Part shown: positions 1 to 10,823 of the stretch, piece by piece
Numbering within the stretch: position 1 is the first letter of the stretch
Layout: each line of letters begins with the position of its first letter
DNA from: Vibrio maritimus
GTDB taxonomy: Bacteria; Pseudomonadota; Gammaproteobacteria; Enterobacterales; Vibrionaceae
Assembly (NCBI GenBank): GCA_003263775.1
Contig: JYJJ01000025.1
Coordinates: 62,001-126,000 of the forward strand
Direction: 5' to 3'
DNA length: 64,000 nucleotides
Notes under the pieces: model-generated
What the model was told of the DNA's origin: nothing
Database searches by the model: none
Seen by the model: the letters and a program-made list of their open reading frames with translations, nothing else
Program-made: the position numbers and the translations under genes

Positions 1-1198
1 ACGCTTTACTGAAGCTGCATTGGTTAAAGAGCTTGAGAAACGTGGCATTGGCCGTCCGTCGACCTACGCTTCTATCATCTCTACGATCCAAGATCGTGGG
101 TACGTGAAAGTGGATCAGCGTCGTTTCTACGCAGAGAAGATGGGTGAGATCGTCACAGACCGTCTGGATGACAGCTTCACCGATTTAATGAACTATGACT
201 TCACTGCTCGTATGGAGCAGAAGCTAGACCAAATCGCCGAAGGTGAGACCAACTGGAAGCAGGTTCTGAATGAATTCTTTGCCGAGTTCACCACCGATCT
301 TGGTAAAGCGGAGCTCGATGAAGACCATGGCGGTATGAAACCAAATCATATCGTTGAAACTGACATTGAGTGTCCAACATGTGGTCGCCCAATGGGAATC
401 CGCACAGCGTCAACAGGTGTATTCCTAGGTTGTTCTGGTTATGCGCTTCCGCCGAAAGAGCGTTGCAAAACGACCATCAACCTTGGTGACGAAGAAGGCA
501 TTATCAATGTTTTAGAAGAAGACGTTGAAACCGCTGCACTTCGCGCTAAGAAGCGTTGTCCAATCTGTGAAACGGCAATGGACGCGTACCTGATTGACGA
601 CAAGCGTAAGCTTCATGTGTGTGGTAACAACCCGAACTGTGAAGGTTATGTGGTTGAGCACGGTGAGTTTAAGGTGAAAGGCTATGATGGCCCAACCGTT
701 GAGTGTGATAAATGTGGTTCTGAGATGGTGTTGAAAAACGGCCGTTTTGGTAAGTACATGGATTGCACCAGCGAAACCTGTAAGAACACACGTAAGATCC
801 TTAAGAACGGTGAAATCGCACCGCCTAAAGAAGATCCTGTGCATTTCCCTGAGTTACCCTGTGAAAATTCAGACGCATACTTTGTATTGCGTGATGGTGC
901 TTCTGGCTTGTTTATGGCTGCAAGTAACTTCCCTAAATCACGTGAAACACGTGCGCCATTGGTGAGTGAGCTTGCTCGCTTTAAAGAGCGCTTATCACCT
1001 AAGTTTGTTTACTTAGCTGATGCACCAACAGAAGACCCTGATGGTCGTCCAACGGTCGTTCGCTTCAGTCGTAAGACCAAAGAGAACTACATTCGTTCAG
1101 AGATTGATGGCAAGCCATCTGGTTGGACAGGCCTCTATGTTGACGGTAAGTGGGAAATTACTGACAAACGCAAGAAGCCTAAAGAGTCGAAAGCGTAA
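1..1198 (+). CDS. topA: DNA topoisomerase I, C-terminal part (gene starts before the window)
   Basis: Type IA topoisomerase that relaxes negatively supercoiled DNA in the nucleoid. The gene is open from the first bases (frame beginning at base 2), so only about 398 C-terminal residues are visible; the active-site tyrosine domain lies upstream of the window. The fragment starts near the conserved [11 protein letters not shown] segment. It then shows three four-cysteine zinc ribbons (starting [18 protein letters not shown] and CDKCGSEMV) and a C-terminal ribbon-like tail with two FV/YF-type repeats lacking cysteines, as in E. coli TopA. It ends in a lysine-rich tail ([10 protein letters not shown]) and TAA at 1196-1198, followed at once by a strong terminator. 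No frame break is visible. Identity is secure. Confidence 0.97.
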   Translation, partial: RFTEAALVKELEKRGIGRPSTYASIISTIQDRGYVKVDQRRFYAEKMGEIVTDRLDDSFTDLMNYDFTARMEQKLDQIAEGETNWKQVLNEFFAEFTTDLGKAELDEDHGGMKPNHIVETDIECPTCGRPMGIRTASTGVFLGCSGYALPPKERCKTTINLGDEEGIINVLEEDVETAALRAKKRCPICETAMDAYLIDDKRKLHVCGNNPNCEGYVVEHGEFKVKGYDGPTVECDKCGSEMVLKNGRFGKYMDCTSETCKNTRKILKNGEIAPPKEDPVHFPELPCENSDAYFVLRDGASGLFMAASNFPKSRETRAPLVSELARFKERLSPKFVYLADAPTEDPDGRPTVVRFSRKTKENYIRSEIDGKPSGWTGLYVDGKWEITDKRKKPKESKA

Positions 1199-1226
1199 CA
1201 GCGCTTAGTGACCCTAGAGTGTTAAT

Positions 1227-1264
1227 AAAACCTGATGTGTCGTTTGATACATCAGGTTTTTTAT
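1227..1264 (+). terminator. Rho-independent terminator of topA
   Basis: Inverted repeat AAAACCTGATGT / ACATCAGGTTTT with a short loop, followed by TTTTTATT, 29 bases after the topA stop. Confidence 0.9.
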
Positions 1265-1298
1265 TGGTTTGAAAACATCCTGCTTAACACAAAAAGCA

Positions 1299-1324
1299 AA
1301 AGAGCCGCATCACTGCGGCTCTTA
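1299..1324 (-). terminator. Terminator of the 55-codon reverse gene
   Basis: Perfect 9-bp stem AGAGCCGCA / TGCGGCTCT with a four-base loop. Read on the reverse strand it is followed by TTTTGCTTTTTG and lies about 30 bases past the stop of the small gene at 1354-1521. Confidence 0.75.
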
Positions 1325-1353
1325 AATGTCTTTCGCTTGTCTTTCGAGCGGAG

Positions 1354-1521
1354 TTACTTGTCTTCTGACAAACCAACAAGCGCCGACTGAGTTTCCATAA
1401 TATGAGCATCGATATCGCTAGTATCGCTGATACCTAGTTGCTCGCGAGCCTCATCTTCACTGATTCCCAAGTGGCAGCACAGCAAATCGATGGCCATCTG
1501 AAAGTTGTTGTTCTCTACCAT
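1354..1521 (-). CDS. Small hypothetical protein, 55 aa
   Basis: A short reverse-strand reading frame: start MVENNNFQMAIDLLCCHLG, end GLSEDK, stop TAA. Support comes from a good ribosome binding site (GGAAAAGGAAACCACC before ATG), an appropriately placed terminator and its own intergenic slot between topA and htpX. The product is acidic, soluble and probably helical, with two adjacent cysteines (15-16) and a pattern (LGISEDEAREQLGIS) resembling a small helix-turn-helix or UBA-like helical pair. I do not recognise the family, and no function is assigned. Sequence length and signals make a real gene more likely than not. Confidence 0.62.
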   Translation of the reverse strand: MVENNNFQMAIDLLCCHLGISEDEAREQLGISDTSDIDAHIMETQSALVGLSEDK

Positions 1522-1938
1522 GGTGGTTTCCTTTTCCTATGGGCTTTTGGACTGATTGGGACTTTATCTCGTCAGTGCTAGAGTCACAATAAGACTAAAG
1601 TCTAAGACTTTTCCCAAGTATCTCCTCATACAGCAATTCCGCATTAAGTGACTTGTGCAGCACGCAGCTGATGTGCCTATAATAGCTTCACTATTTCAAT
1701 ACGTTATTCTTTATAAAGTAGTCAAAAGATTAATGCTTTGTTGCAATTTAAAGCTTAACCTTGAATTTCAAATCCACGACACTATGTATATATTGAATGT
1801 GAAAAATGCCACTTGGATCTCAAAGTAGTGTTGATACTGCGAGCAAGATAACAATCACCAAGAGAAAAACACAAAGGCATGATACTCAAGTAACATTGAG
1901 TAGATAGAAAAATAGCTTCTTAATCTGGAGAAATGTAA
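1522..1938. other. Intergenic region before htpX
   Basis: AT-rich and without a supportable gene. It must hold the htpX promoter. Weak candidates are a TATAAT at 1678-1683 and a TTGAAT...TATGTA pair at about 1762-1790, neither with a convincing partner element. Short palindromes (AGACTaaAGTCT near 1590) are visible but unassigned. Confidence 0.4.
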
Positions 1939-2812
1939 ATGAAGCGAGTAGCACTCTTTTTAGCGACTAACCTTGCTGTAGTTTTGGTATTGAGTATTGT
2001 CCTCAATATCGTCTACGCGGTGACAGGTATGCAGCCTGGCAGCCTATCAGGGTTACTCATTATGGCTGCAGTATTTGGCTTTGGTGGCTCGTTTATCTCT
2101 TTGATGATGTCAAAGAGCATGGCGCTGCGCTCAGTTGGCGGAATGGTGATTGAAAGCCACGCAACGAGACAGAGCATTGGCTATTAGAAACAGTGAGCCG
2201 TCAATCACAGCAAGCAGGTATTGGGATGCCAACGGTTGCGATCTATGACTCGCCTGACATCAACGCATTTGCAACCGGTGCAAAGCGTGACGATTCGCTA
2301 GTCGCGGTATCTTCAGGTCTGTTGCACAACATGACTCGTGATGAAGCAGAAGCGGTTCTAGCGCACGAGGTGAGCCATATTGCCAATGGCGACATGGTCA
2401 CCATGACACTGATGCAAGGCGTGGTGAACACCTTTGTTATCTTCTTGTCGCGTTTTATTGCCAATATCGTGGCATCAAACAACTCCGATGAAGAAGGCGA
2501 GGGTGGCAGTAACATGATGGTTTACTTCGCGTCTCATTTGTCCTTGAAATGGTATTTGGCTTCCTAGCAAGCTTTATTACCATGTGGTACAGCCGTCATC
2601 GTGAGTTCCATGCTGATGCTGGAGCGGCAAGCCTAGTTGGTAAGCAGAAGATGATTGCGGCGCTTGAGCGTCTGAAAATGAGTCAAGAATCTCAGCTTGA
2701 GGGCTCAATGATGGCATTTGGTATCAATGGTAAGCGTTCTATCACAGAACTACTGATGAGCCACCCACCGCTAGAAAAACGTATTAACGCACTACGTAGC
2801 GAACAGTACTAG
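1939..2812 (+). CDS. htpX: Membrane-bound zinc protease HtpX (two frame breaks in this sequence)
   Basis: M48-family inner-membrane metalloprotease involved in quality control of membrane proteins and induced by envelope or heat stress in relatives. The N-terminus has two hydrophobic segments (about residues 4-27 and 34-56), then MALRSVGG, and the zinc site HEVSH (HExxH) with FHADAG as the downstream ligand region. Two single-base losses break the frame: near 2159 (AGCC[C]ACG) and near 2531 (GCG[G]TCTC). Restoring them gives about 291 aa, close to E. coli HtpX (293), with continuous homology. GGAG precedes the ATG by about nine bases. The breaks probably reflect sequence error rather than a dead gene. 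Confidence 0.95.
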
Positions 2813-2841
2813 TACTGAACCCCAAACAACTCGAACCTATT

Positions 2842-2874
2842 AAAAAGCTTGGAAAATTTTCCAAGCTTTTTTTT
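2842..2874 (+). terminator. Terminator of htpX
   Basis: Long perfect stem AAAAAGCTTGGAAAA / TTTTCCAAGCTTTTT followed by further T residues. The downstream T run touches the -35 element of the next operon. Confidence 0.92.
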
Positions 2875-2901
2875 GATCCTTTCAAAATTGCGACCCGTAA
2901 T
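2874..2901 (+). promoter_or_regulatory. Candidate ECF sigma (sigmaE/ChrR-type) promoter
   Basis: TGATCC at 2874-2879, 16 bases, then CGTAAT at 2896-2901 (equally TGATCC-N18-TAAT). As I recall it, this matches the ECF11 (RpoE-ChrR) promoter pattern of Rhodobacter and marine gamma-proteobacteria. It sits 98 bases before a gene set typical of that regulon (CFA-type methyltransferase, DUF1365, FAD oxidoreductase). The cognate sigma and ChrR genes are not in the window, so regulation would be in trans. The motif and its position are seen; its use is inferred. Confidence 0.7.
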
Positions 2902-2998
2902 AGTTATACAAAAAATTGGAAATGCAAAAACTTGTATAAGTTTTAGGGTGTACTAACGTGTACAGTAGGAACAAATGTATAACTAACAAAGGGTTGTT

Positions 2999-3417
2999 AT
3001 GAATATCGAAGCCGTCAGTGAGGTTTACGGAAAACTGAGCAAAGACAACCTGTATTTGCTCGAAGACATTTATCACAAGGACGTGGTGTTTGAGGATTCG
3101 GCTCACCGTTTCGAAGGCTGGGATCAACTCTCTGCGTATTTCGACTCTCTTTATACCAACGTCATTCAATGTGACTTTCATATTCGTCATCATCAGCAAG
3201 TTGAAGACACGGGTTTTCTGACTTGGACAATGAAGCTTAAGCACCCAAAACTCAACGGGGGCAGCCTGTAGAGGTTAACGGGGTCAGCCAGATCCGCTTT
3301 AGCGGTGACCGTGTGATTTACCATCGCGATTATTTCGATTTAGGCGAAATGCTATATGAGAACATACCGCTGCTTGGTGTGGTCATCAGAAATATTAAGC
3401 AAAGGCTAGGGAAGTAG
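2999..3417 (+). CDS. Nuclear transport factor 2 / SnoaL-like protein (one frame break)
   Basis: First gene of the putative ECF-controlled lipid operon. It encodes about 139 aa with the alpha+beta cone signature of the NTF2/SnoaL superfamily: an N-terminal helix, a DIYHKDVVFED segment, a central FEGWDQLSAYF helix, and strands ending in YHRDYFDLGEM. The frame is lost at the G run 3257-3261 (five G; six needed), and restoring it runs to TAG at 3415-3417, four bases before the next ATG. Proteins of this type accompany SDR and FAD enzymes in ChrR-regulon clusters; their biochemical role is not established. ATG at 2999 is preceded by AAAGGGTTGTT. Confidence 0.85.
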
Positions 3418-3421
3418 CGCT

Positions 3422-4147
3422 ATGGAGCATCAGTCAGTATTCATCACAGGCGCTTCGTCAGGCATAGGACGTCAATTGGCTGAAGACTATGCCGCGACGG
3501 GGATACATGTCTACGCATGTGGGCGCTCGGAAATGAAACTAGAAGAAGTGAAAGCAGGCCGAGATAACATTACGACCTTGAGTTTCGATGTGACTGACAT
3601 AGAGCAGGTAAACCAAGCCATCAGCGCGTTAACAGAGCCACCGACGCTCTGGATAGTGAACGCCGGGGACTGTGAGTACATTGACAATGGCGAGGTCGAT
3701 GCTGCGCTTATTGCGCGAGTGATGAACGTCAACGTCAACGGCAGCGTGAATGTGTTAGCGGCTATCCAAGACAGACTGAATGAGCGTCACCACGTTGTTG
3801 TCGTGAGCTCTATTGCAGGTGAACTGGCTCTGCCCCGCGCTGAAGCGTATGGCGCATCAAAAGCAGCGATCACTTATTTAACCAGAACATTACAGCTTGA
3901 TTGGCAGCATAAGGGCGTATTGGTGAGTTGTGTGTTTCCTGGCTTTGTTAAAACACCGCTCACCGACAAAAACGATTTTGATATGCCAATGATAGTCTCT
4001 GCAGAAGAGGCGTCTGTGGCAATACGTGAAGGCATTGAGAAGCGCCGAGCGACGATTTATTTCCCGAAAAAGTTTACCTCTATTCTTAGGGCAATTGCAG
4101 CTTTGCCCTATCGTTGGCAAACCAAAATAGTGGCTAAACTTCTATAA
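3422..4147 (+). CDS. SDR-family oxidoreductase
   Basis: 241-aa classical short-chain dehydrogenase/reductase. The NAD(P) glycine motif is TGASSGIG (residues 9-16), NAG is at about 80-82, the catalytic serine is in VVVSSIAG, and the YxxxK pair is YGASK. The substrate is unknown. It follows the NTF2-like gene by four bases and precedes the FAD oxidoreductase by 21, so it is clearly in the same transcript. In the ChrR-type clusters of other proteobacteria an SDR is a regular member, which suggests a redox step on a modified fatty acyl or lipid substrate; that is inference only. No frame break. Confidence 0.93.
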   Translation: MEHQSVFITGASSGIGRQLAEDYAATGIHVYACGRSEMKLEEVKAGRDNITTLSFDVTDIEQVNQAISALTEPPTLWIVNAGDCEYIDNGEVDAALIARVMNVNVNGSVNVLAAIQDRLNERHHVVVVSSIAGELALPRAEAYGASKAAITYLTRTLQLDWQHKGVLVSCVFPGFVKTPLTDKNDFDMPMIVSAEEASVAIREGIEKRRATIYFPKKFTSILRAIAALPYRWQTKIVAKLL

Positions 4148-4168
4148 AAGAGATGAAGGATAATAATA

Positions 4169-5466
4169 ATGAAGATTGCAATTGTAGGAACCGGAATTTC
4201 AGGCTTAACGTGTGGTTATTATCTACATAAAGATCACGAAGTAACGTTATACGAGGCCAATGACTATATAGGGGGCATACGGCGACCATCGATATTGAGC
4301 ACAATGGTAAGCAGTACGGCGTCGACACTGGCTTTATCGTCTACAACGACCGCACTTATCCAAATTTCATCAAAATGATGAACGAAGTTGGGGTGAAAGG
4401 TAACCCAACTCAAATGAGCTTTAGTGTAAAGAATGCGGCAAATGGTCTCGAATATAACGGGCATACTATTCCAACTCTATTTGCTCAAAAACGCAATCTA
4501 CTCAACCCAACCTTCTACCGCTTCATCTTCGAGATTTTAAGGTTTAACAAACTGGCTAAAGCGTCTGCCGATGACGACAGCTTAGTAGAGCAAACTCTGG
4601 GTGAGTTTTTACAATCAAACGGCTTTTCAGATTACTTTACTCAAAATTATATCTTGCCAATGGGCGCAGCGATTTGGTCGTCGACGTTGGCAGACATGCG
4701 TGTGTTCCCTTTACGCTTCTTCCTGCGCTTTTTCTTGAACCACGGCTTACTTGATGTGGTGGATCGCCCGCAATGGTATGTGATTGAAGGTGGCTCGCGT
4801 GCATACATTGAACCTTTAACTCGTGGTTTTTCAGAAAGCATACGATTGAACTCACCAGTCAGTCGTGTTGAACGTCATGATAACGGCGTCAGTGTCACAT
4901 CAAACGGCGAGACCGAACGTTTTGACAGAGTCATCTTTGCCTGTCATAGCGATCAGGCTTTGGCGATGATAGATGATGTTTCAGATGAAGAGCGCGAAAT
5001 TTTGGGCGCAATGGCTTACCAAGATAATGAAGTGGTTCTGCATCGAGACACTAGCGTATTGCCGAAGCGCCAAGCGGCTTGGGCTTCATGGAATTACGCC
5101 TTGGATGGCGGAGAAGACGAGCAGCAACGCTTGCCAACGCTAACCTACAACATGAACATCTTGCAGCACATCGAATCAGAAACCACCTTCTGCGTGTCAC
5201 TGAACTCAGCAGACAAGATCCAGCAAGACAAAATATTACGTACTTTCAACTACAGTCATCCAGTATTTACTACCGAGAGTATTGCCGCTCAGCAGCGACG
5301 TGAAGAGCTATGGGGCAAGCGCAAGACTTGGTTCTGCGGTGCCTATTGGTACAACGGCTTCCATGAGGATGGCGTTCGCAGCGCACTAGATGTGGTGAAA
5401 GGAATCGAGCAAGAAACTTCGCAAACAGCGCCTGTTGCAGAAACGTTGGCACGAGGAGCGGCGTAA
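4169..5466 (+). CDS. FAD-dependent amine-oxidase-type oxidoreductase (one frame break)
   Basis: About 432 aa after repair. The N-terminal Rossmann motif is VGTGISGLTCGYYL with the acidic ribose-binding end of strand 2 (YEAND), then the interrupted GGHTAT-type segment and DTGFIVYND. The C-terminal part has the second FAD contact (WFCGAYWYNGFHEDGVRSALD). The frame breaks in the G run 4271-4275 (five G; six needed). Such proteins, distantly related to protoporphyrinogen oxidase and carotene desaturase, accompany DUF1365 and a CFA-type methyltransferase in many bacteria and are thought to act on unsaturated or cyclopropane fatty acyl chains. The TAA overlaps the next ATG (TAATG). Confidence 0.92.
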
Positions 5467-6238
5467 TGTCTGTTTCAAGCCGCTTGATGATCGGTGAGGT
5501 CGGCATCGGCGATTTACACCGACCAAACACCACCTCTCTTATCCGCTGTTTATGCCAGCTATCGATCTCGATGAGATCGATTCCCTTCAGCGACGGGTAT
5601 GGGGCTTTGGACGTCGTTGGTGGCATTGGGCTCGGTTTAAGCGTGAGGATTATGTTGGTGAAGGGGATTTAAAGTTAGCGGTTCAAGACAAAGTTTTTGA
5701 ACTGACTGGAGAGAGGTTTAACGGCAAAGTTATTGCGGTTTGTCACCTTCGCTATCTGGGTTTGTATTTCAGTCCGGTCAATTTCTACTATTTGTATGAT
5801 AAACAGAACCATTGGCGCTATTTGTTGGCAGAGGTAAGTAATACACCTTGGAACGAAAGGCACTATTACGCCATTGCTGCCGAATCTGGCGATAAAAACG
5901 TCAATTGGCAGCATGACAAAGCGTTTCACGTCTCACCGTTTAATCCGGTAGACCAACGTTACCACTGGAAGCTTAAACCTTTGAGTGAAAGGTTATTTGT
6001 CCATTTGGAGTGTCACAAACCCCATAAAGTCTTCGACGCGACACTTCAAATGAAAGCGCAGCCGTTCACATCATCTTCTTTACTAAAACAATTGGTCAAA
6101 ACACCAATAATGGCCGTAAAAGTTGTGGCTGGAATATATTGGCATGCCTTTAAGCTATGGCGAAAGGGGGTACCAATATATGACCATCCAGGAAAGAACA
6201 ATAAAGAATTTTCGCAGCAATCGAATTCTAAGAATTAG
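5466..6238 (+). CDS. DUF1365 family protein (one frame break)
   Basis: Conserved DUF1365 protein, about 257 aa. Hallmarks are the start motif GEVxHRRxxPxxHxLxYPLFM (recovered by adding one base near 5501), LDEID, RFKREDY, and the central segment LRYLGLYFSPVNFYYLYD with AEVSNTPWNERHYY. Its start overlaps the stop of the FAD oxidoreductase gene (TAATG), implying translational coupling. The family has no firmly defined biochemical activity; it nearly always sits between an FAD oxidoreductase and a CFA-like methyltransferase, as here, so a role in fatty-acid modification is the accepted guess. The ATG at 5466 is chosen because the motif begins within nine codons of it. Confidence 0.92.
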
Positions 6239-6249
6239 GGAGAATTCCA

Positions 6250-7504
6250 ATGTTACAAACTACGTCCCTAGACGTACCCAAGACACTCACCGGCTTACAG
6301 AAAACCGCGAAAGGTGTTGCCTTTGGGTGTTTGCAGAAACTGGAAATTGGTACGTTAACCATCATCGAGAGCTTTTCTAGCGAAGGCGCTAGTACACGCC
6401 AAGTGGAAGAACGCTTTGGCTCACCAAGGTCAAATGAACCAGCTGCCGTGATCGAAGTGAAGCATCCTGAATTTTACCGACGCTTGCTGCAAGGTGGGAG
6501 TATCGCTGCTGGTGAGGCATATATGGATGATTGGTGGGATAGCCAGATCTTTCAGCGTTAATGGAGTTGATGGCTCTTAATCTTGCCGCACTGGATTCGA
6601 TTGAGGATAAGTCGAGCCTACTGACTAGAATCATGTACAAGCTGGGTCACTGGGTGAATCGCAATACGGTCTCTAAATCGAAAGAGAACATTGAGGCGCA
6701 CTATGACTTAGGGAACAGCCTTTATGAAACTTTCCTCGATGACCGGATGCTGTACTCATCAGGCGTCTACCAGCAAGACACAGACACCTTAGAGCAAGCG
6801 CAGATCAATAAAATGGATCGTTTGTGCCAGCAACTGAAACTGCAACCGAGTGACCATGTGATCGAAATTGGTACCGGTTGGGGCGGTATGGCGATTTACA
6901 TGGCGAAACATTATGGTTGCAGAGTCACGACGACCACTATCTCGGAAGAGCAGTATGCGTATGCACAGCAGAGAGTAGCCGAAGAGGGGCTGACGGATAA
7001 AATTATCCTGCTTAAACAAGATTATCGCTTGCTTGAGGGGCAATTCGATAAGTTAGTGTCCATCGAAATGATTGAGGCGGTGGGTAAACAGTTTTTAGTT
7101 TCCTACCTCAAAAAGTGTCAATCGCTCCTGAAACCAAAAGGTTTGATGGCGATACAAGCGATTACCATCGCGACCAGCGCTACGACTATTACTCTGACAA
7201 CGTCGACTTTATTCAAAAATACATTTTCCCTGGTGGCTTCTTGCCTTCCATTACCGCGCTAACGTCAAACACTACCAAGCACACGGATTTGATCGTCCGT
7301 GACTTATTCGACATTGGTCAAGATTACGCGAAAACCTTAGTGGACTGGCGCCTTCGTTTCGAAGCGGCGTTAACACGTGTGCGTGAGCTCGGATACGATG
7401 AACGTTTTATCCGCATGTGGCGTTACTACTTTTGCTACTGTGAAGGTGGCTTTAGAGCGAAGAGTATTAGTACTGTCCATGTCACGTTTCAGCGCGGCCA
7501 GTAG
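6250..7504 (+). CDS. Cyclopropane-fatty-acyl-phospholipid synthase family methyltransferase (two frame breaks)
   Basis: SAM-dependent enzyme of the CFA/mycolic-acid cyclopropane synthase family, about 418 aa after repair; it would add a methylene or methyl group to unsaturated acyl chains of membrane lipids. Visible are the N-terminal lipid-binding region (GGSIAAGEAYMDDWWDS), the ENIEAHYDLGNSLYETFLD segment, MLYSSGVY, SAM motif I VIEIGTGWGGMAIYMA, TISEEQYAYA, and near the C-terminus YDERFIRMWRYYFCYCEGGF. Breaks are near 6543 (AGC[C]CAG) and 7169 (ATC[C]GCG). It is a second CFA-type gene associated with ChrR-regulon clusters rather than the housekeeping cfa; that assignment rests on context. 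Confidence 0.93.
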
Positions 7505-7530
7505 TATCAGCTAAATGGAGTAGAGCGATC

Positions 7531-8046
7531 ATGAGTCGTGGATGGAAGTTGTTGATAGTGAGTACTTGGTTCCAACTGATGTGGGCGCTATCCGTATTGG
7601 GTCAGGAGCGTTTTCAATGGCTCGCACTTGCCATCGCAGCGATCACCGTTGTGACTACCTTCAAACAGCTCAACCTGTCACTGCCTATCTGGGGCGCTAT
7701 TGTTGGACTGGGTTTAGTCGTGGATAGTGCGAACGCACTGACTGGTGTGTTGGTCTTTGATTCGACGTTGATTCCTATATGGCTAGTGGCTCTATGGCTT
7801 ATATTTTCTTGGTATTCGAACTTTCTTGCTAGTTTTCTGACATCTTATCCGATTTCCATCGTAGTAATAGTGGGTGGTGTGGGAGGAGCGCTAAGTTACT
7901 TCGCAGGGTTCAAACTCGGCGCTGTGGATACACACCTTTCTATTTTTACGATGATGGCGCTACTTTTTTTGCAATGGGTTGCCATCGTGTTCGTTGTTCT
8001 TCGATTGAGCACATACTCGGAGCGGAAGGTGAGTCATGAAAGCTAA
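7531..8046 (+). CDS. DUF2878 family membrane protein
   Basis: 171-aa integral membrane protein with about five hydrophobic segments (roughly residues 8-25, 28-45, 50-72, 77-100 and 103-165). It matches the DUF2878 family, typically 160-180 aa and found after CFA-type genes in Vibrio, Shewanella and relatives. Charged residues are few and concentrated at the C-terminus (RLSTYSERKVSHES). It overlaps the next gene by 11 bases. No biochemical function is known; in this context it could be a membrane partner for the lipid-modifying enzymes. Intact. Confidence 0.85.
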   Translation: MSRGWKLLIVSTWFQLMWALSVLGQERFQWLALAIAAITVVTTFKQLNLSLPIWGAIVGLGLVVDSANALTGVLVFDSTLIPIWLVALWLIFSWYSNFLASFLTSYPISIVVIVGGVGGALSYFAGFKLGAVDTHLSIFTMMALLFLQWVAIVFVVLRLSTYSERKVSHES

Positions 8047-8587
8047 AGGATTACTTGGATTATGTTTAGCGTTGGCCGTAGGCAGCGCTTCTGCAACCAG
8101 CGATAGACCCGTAAGTTATGAAGGTTGGGGACAATGGAAAGTTGTCGGCGAGGCGCAGCTGTCATGGCTTTTCTTCGATATATACCGCTCACAGTTGCTT
8201 GCTCCCCAAGGCACGTATGCGTTGGGCAACGATGTCTCTCCTCATCCTATCGCGCTGCGCATTGAGTACCAGCGTGACATCAGTCGCGAGCAGCTCTTAG
8301 AAGCGACTCTCGACCAATGGGAGAAAATGGGCATCGACAAAGAGACGCGAAGCAGCTGGATTGCCAAGCTATATGACATATTCCCTAGCGTCGCCGACGG
8401 ACATCAGCTCATCTACGTGACCGATGGTGCTGCGGGCAACTTCTACTATTTAAACAGTGACAAACCGATGCAGAAAGTAGGGCATATTGAGGACGAATCA
8501 CTCAATGATGGCTTTTTGTCGATTTGGCTAGGCGATAATACTCAATTTCCTAAGCTGCGCGCTCAGCTGATAGGTATGAACCGATAA
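8036..8587 (+). CDS. Chalcone-isomerase-like periplasmic protein
   Basis: 183 aa with a cleavable signal peptide (MKAKGLLGLCLALAVGSASA, cut before TSDRP). The mature part resembles the chalcone isomerase-like fold family that in bacteria is linked to fatty-acid binding (FAP-like): GEAQLSWLFFDIYRSQLLAP, ALRIEYQRDISREQLLEAT, and GFLSIWLGDN at the C-terminus. True chalcone isomerase activity is not expected in Vibrio; binding of a modified acyl chain or lipid in the periplasm is the plausible reading. Start ATG overlaps the DUF2878 gene. Intact. Confidence 0.82.
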   Translation: MKAKGLLGLCLALAVGSASATSDRPVSYEGWGQWKVVGEAQLSWLFFDIYRSQLLAPQGTYALGNDVSPHPIALRIEYQRDISREQLLEATLDQWEKMGIDKETRSSWIAKLYDIFPSVADGHQLIYVTDGAAGNFYYLNSDKPMQKVGHIEDESLNDGFLSIWLGDNTQFPKLRAQLIGMNR

Positions 8588-8599
8588 TAAGGAACAATA

Positions 8600-9136
8600 A
8601 TGAAACGTATACGGTGGTTGGCTTCATCTTTGGTGCTTCCTCTTATCTTACTGCTCAGTGCTTGCAGTGCGGATTTAAAGGACTACCAAGGTTTTACTCC
8701 TGAGTTTAATTTGTTTGAGTATTTTGAAGGTGAAACCAAAGCTTGGGGTATGGTGCAAAATTACACCGACAAGCAAACTCGCCGCTTTGAAGTTGTGATT
8801 GTTGGAACCGTTCAGGGAGACCAAATTACACTGGTTGAGGATTTTGTGTTCGACGATGGAGAGCTGGATAAGCGTATTTGGACGATAGATAGGCTGGCTG
8901 ACGGAACATACAAAGGCCGAGCGGACGATATTATCGGTGAAGCGACAGGAGAAGTGGTTGGTAATGCGCTGCGATGGCAATACGATTTTGAATTGGAAGT
9001 CGACGGTTCAACGTACACGGTAGCGTTTGATGATTGGATGTACCGGCAGGATGATAAACATCTGTTCAACTTAACTAGCATCCGAAAGTTCGGTATGGAA
9101 GTCGGAACAATTACCCTGTTTTTTCAAAAGCAGTAG
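8600..9136 (+). CDS. DUF3833 family lipoprotein
   Basis: 178-aa lipoprotein and last gene of the operon. The signal is MKRIRWLASSLVLPLILLLSAC, with the lipobox LLSAC and Cys22 as the lipidation site. After it come LKDYQGFTPEFNLFEYFEG, AWGMVQ, and a beta-rich body ending with a VGTITLFFQK strand, as in DUF3833. Residue +2 is Ser, not Asp, so transport to the outer membrane is expected. The family consistently occurs with DUF2878 and the chalcone-isomerase-like protein. The beta-rich body suggests a lipocalin-like lipid carrier; this is inference. Intact; a convergent terminator follows. Confidence 0.85.
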   Translation: MKRIRWLASSLVLPLILLLSACSADLKDYQGFTPEFNLFEYFEGETKAWGMVQNYTDKQTRRFEVVIVGTVQGDQITLVEDFVFDDGELDKRIWTIDRLADGTYKGRADDIIGEATGEVVGNALRWQYDFELEVDGSTYTVAFDDWMYRQDDKHLFNLTSIRKFGMEVGTITLFFQKQ

Positions 9137-9190
9137 GGACTCCCAAAACAGCATCTCTGTCGCGACAATGACTTGGTGAACAAACGTAAA

Positions 9191-9219
9191 AACGGCGGCG
9201 ATATCACTATCGCCGCGTT
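9191..9219. terminator. Bidirectional terminator between the lipid operon and purB
   Basis: Stem AACGGCGGCGATA / TATCGCCGCGTT with loop TCAC, between two converging genes. A T-rich stretch follows on the forward strand. Confidence 0.75.
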
Positions 9220-9267
9220 CTATTTTGCACTCTAACTCGCGCTTTCGCTAAGTAGAGTTGTCCAGCC

Positions 9268-10808
<1,541 letters not shown>

Positions 10809-10823
10809 CTATACCGTTGTCTA

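Noticed and set aside
512-965. Extra open frames within the topA zinc-ribbon region on both strands
   Set aside because: Shadows of topA with no family similarity or start signals.
1590-1690. Promoter TTGTGC...TATAAT (1678) for htpX
   Set aside because: The -35 is poor, the spacer is 19 bases, and it is 260 bases from the gene; left as a remark only.
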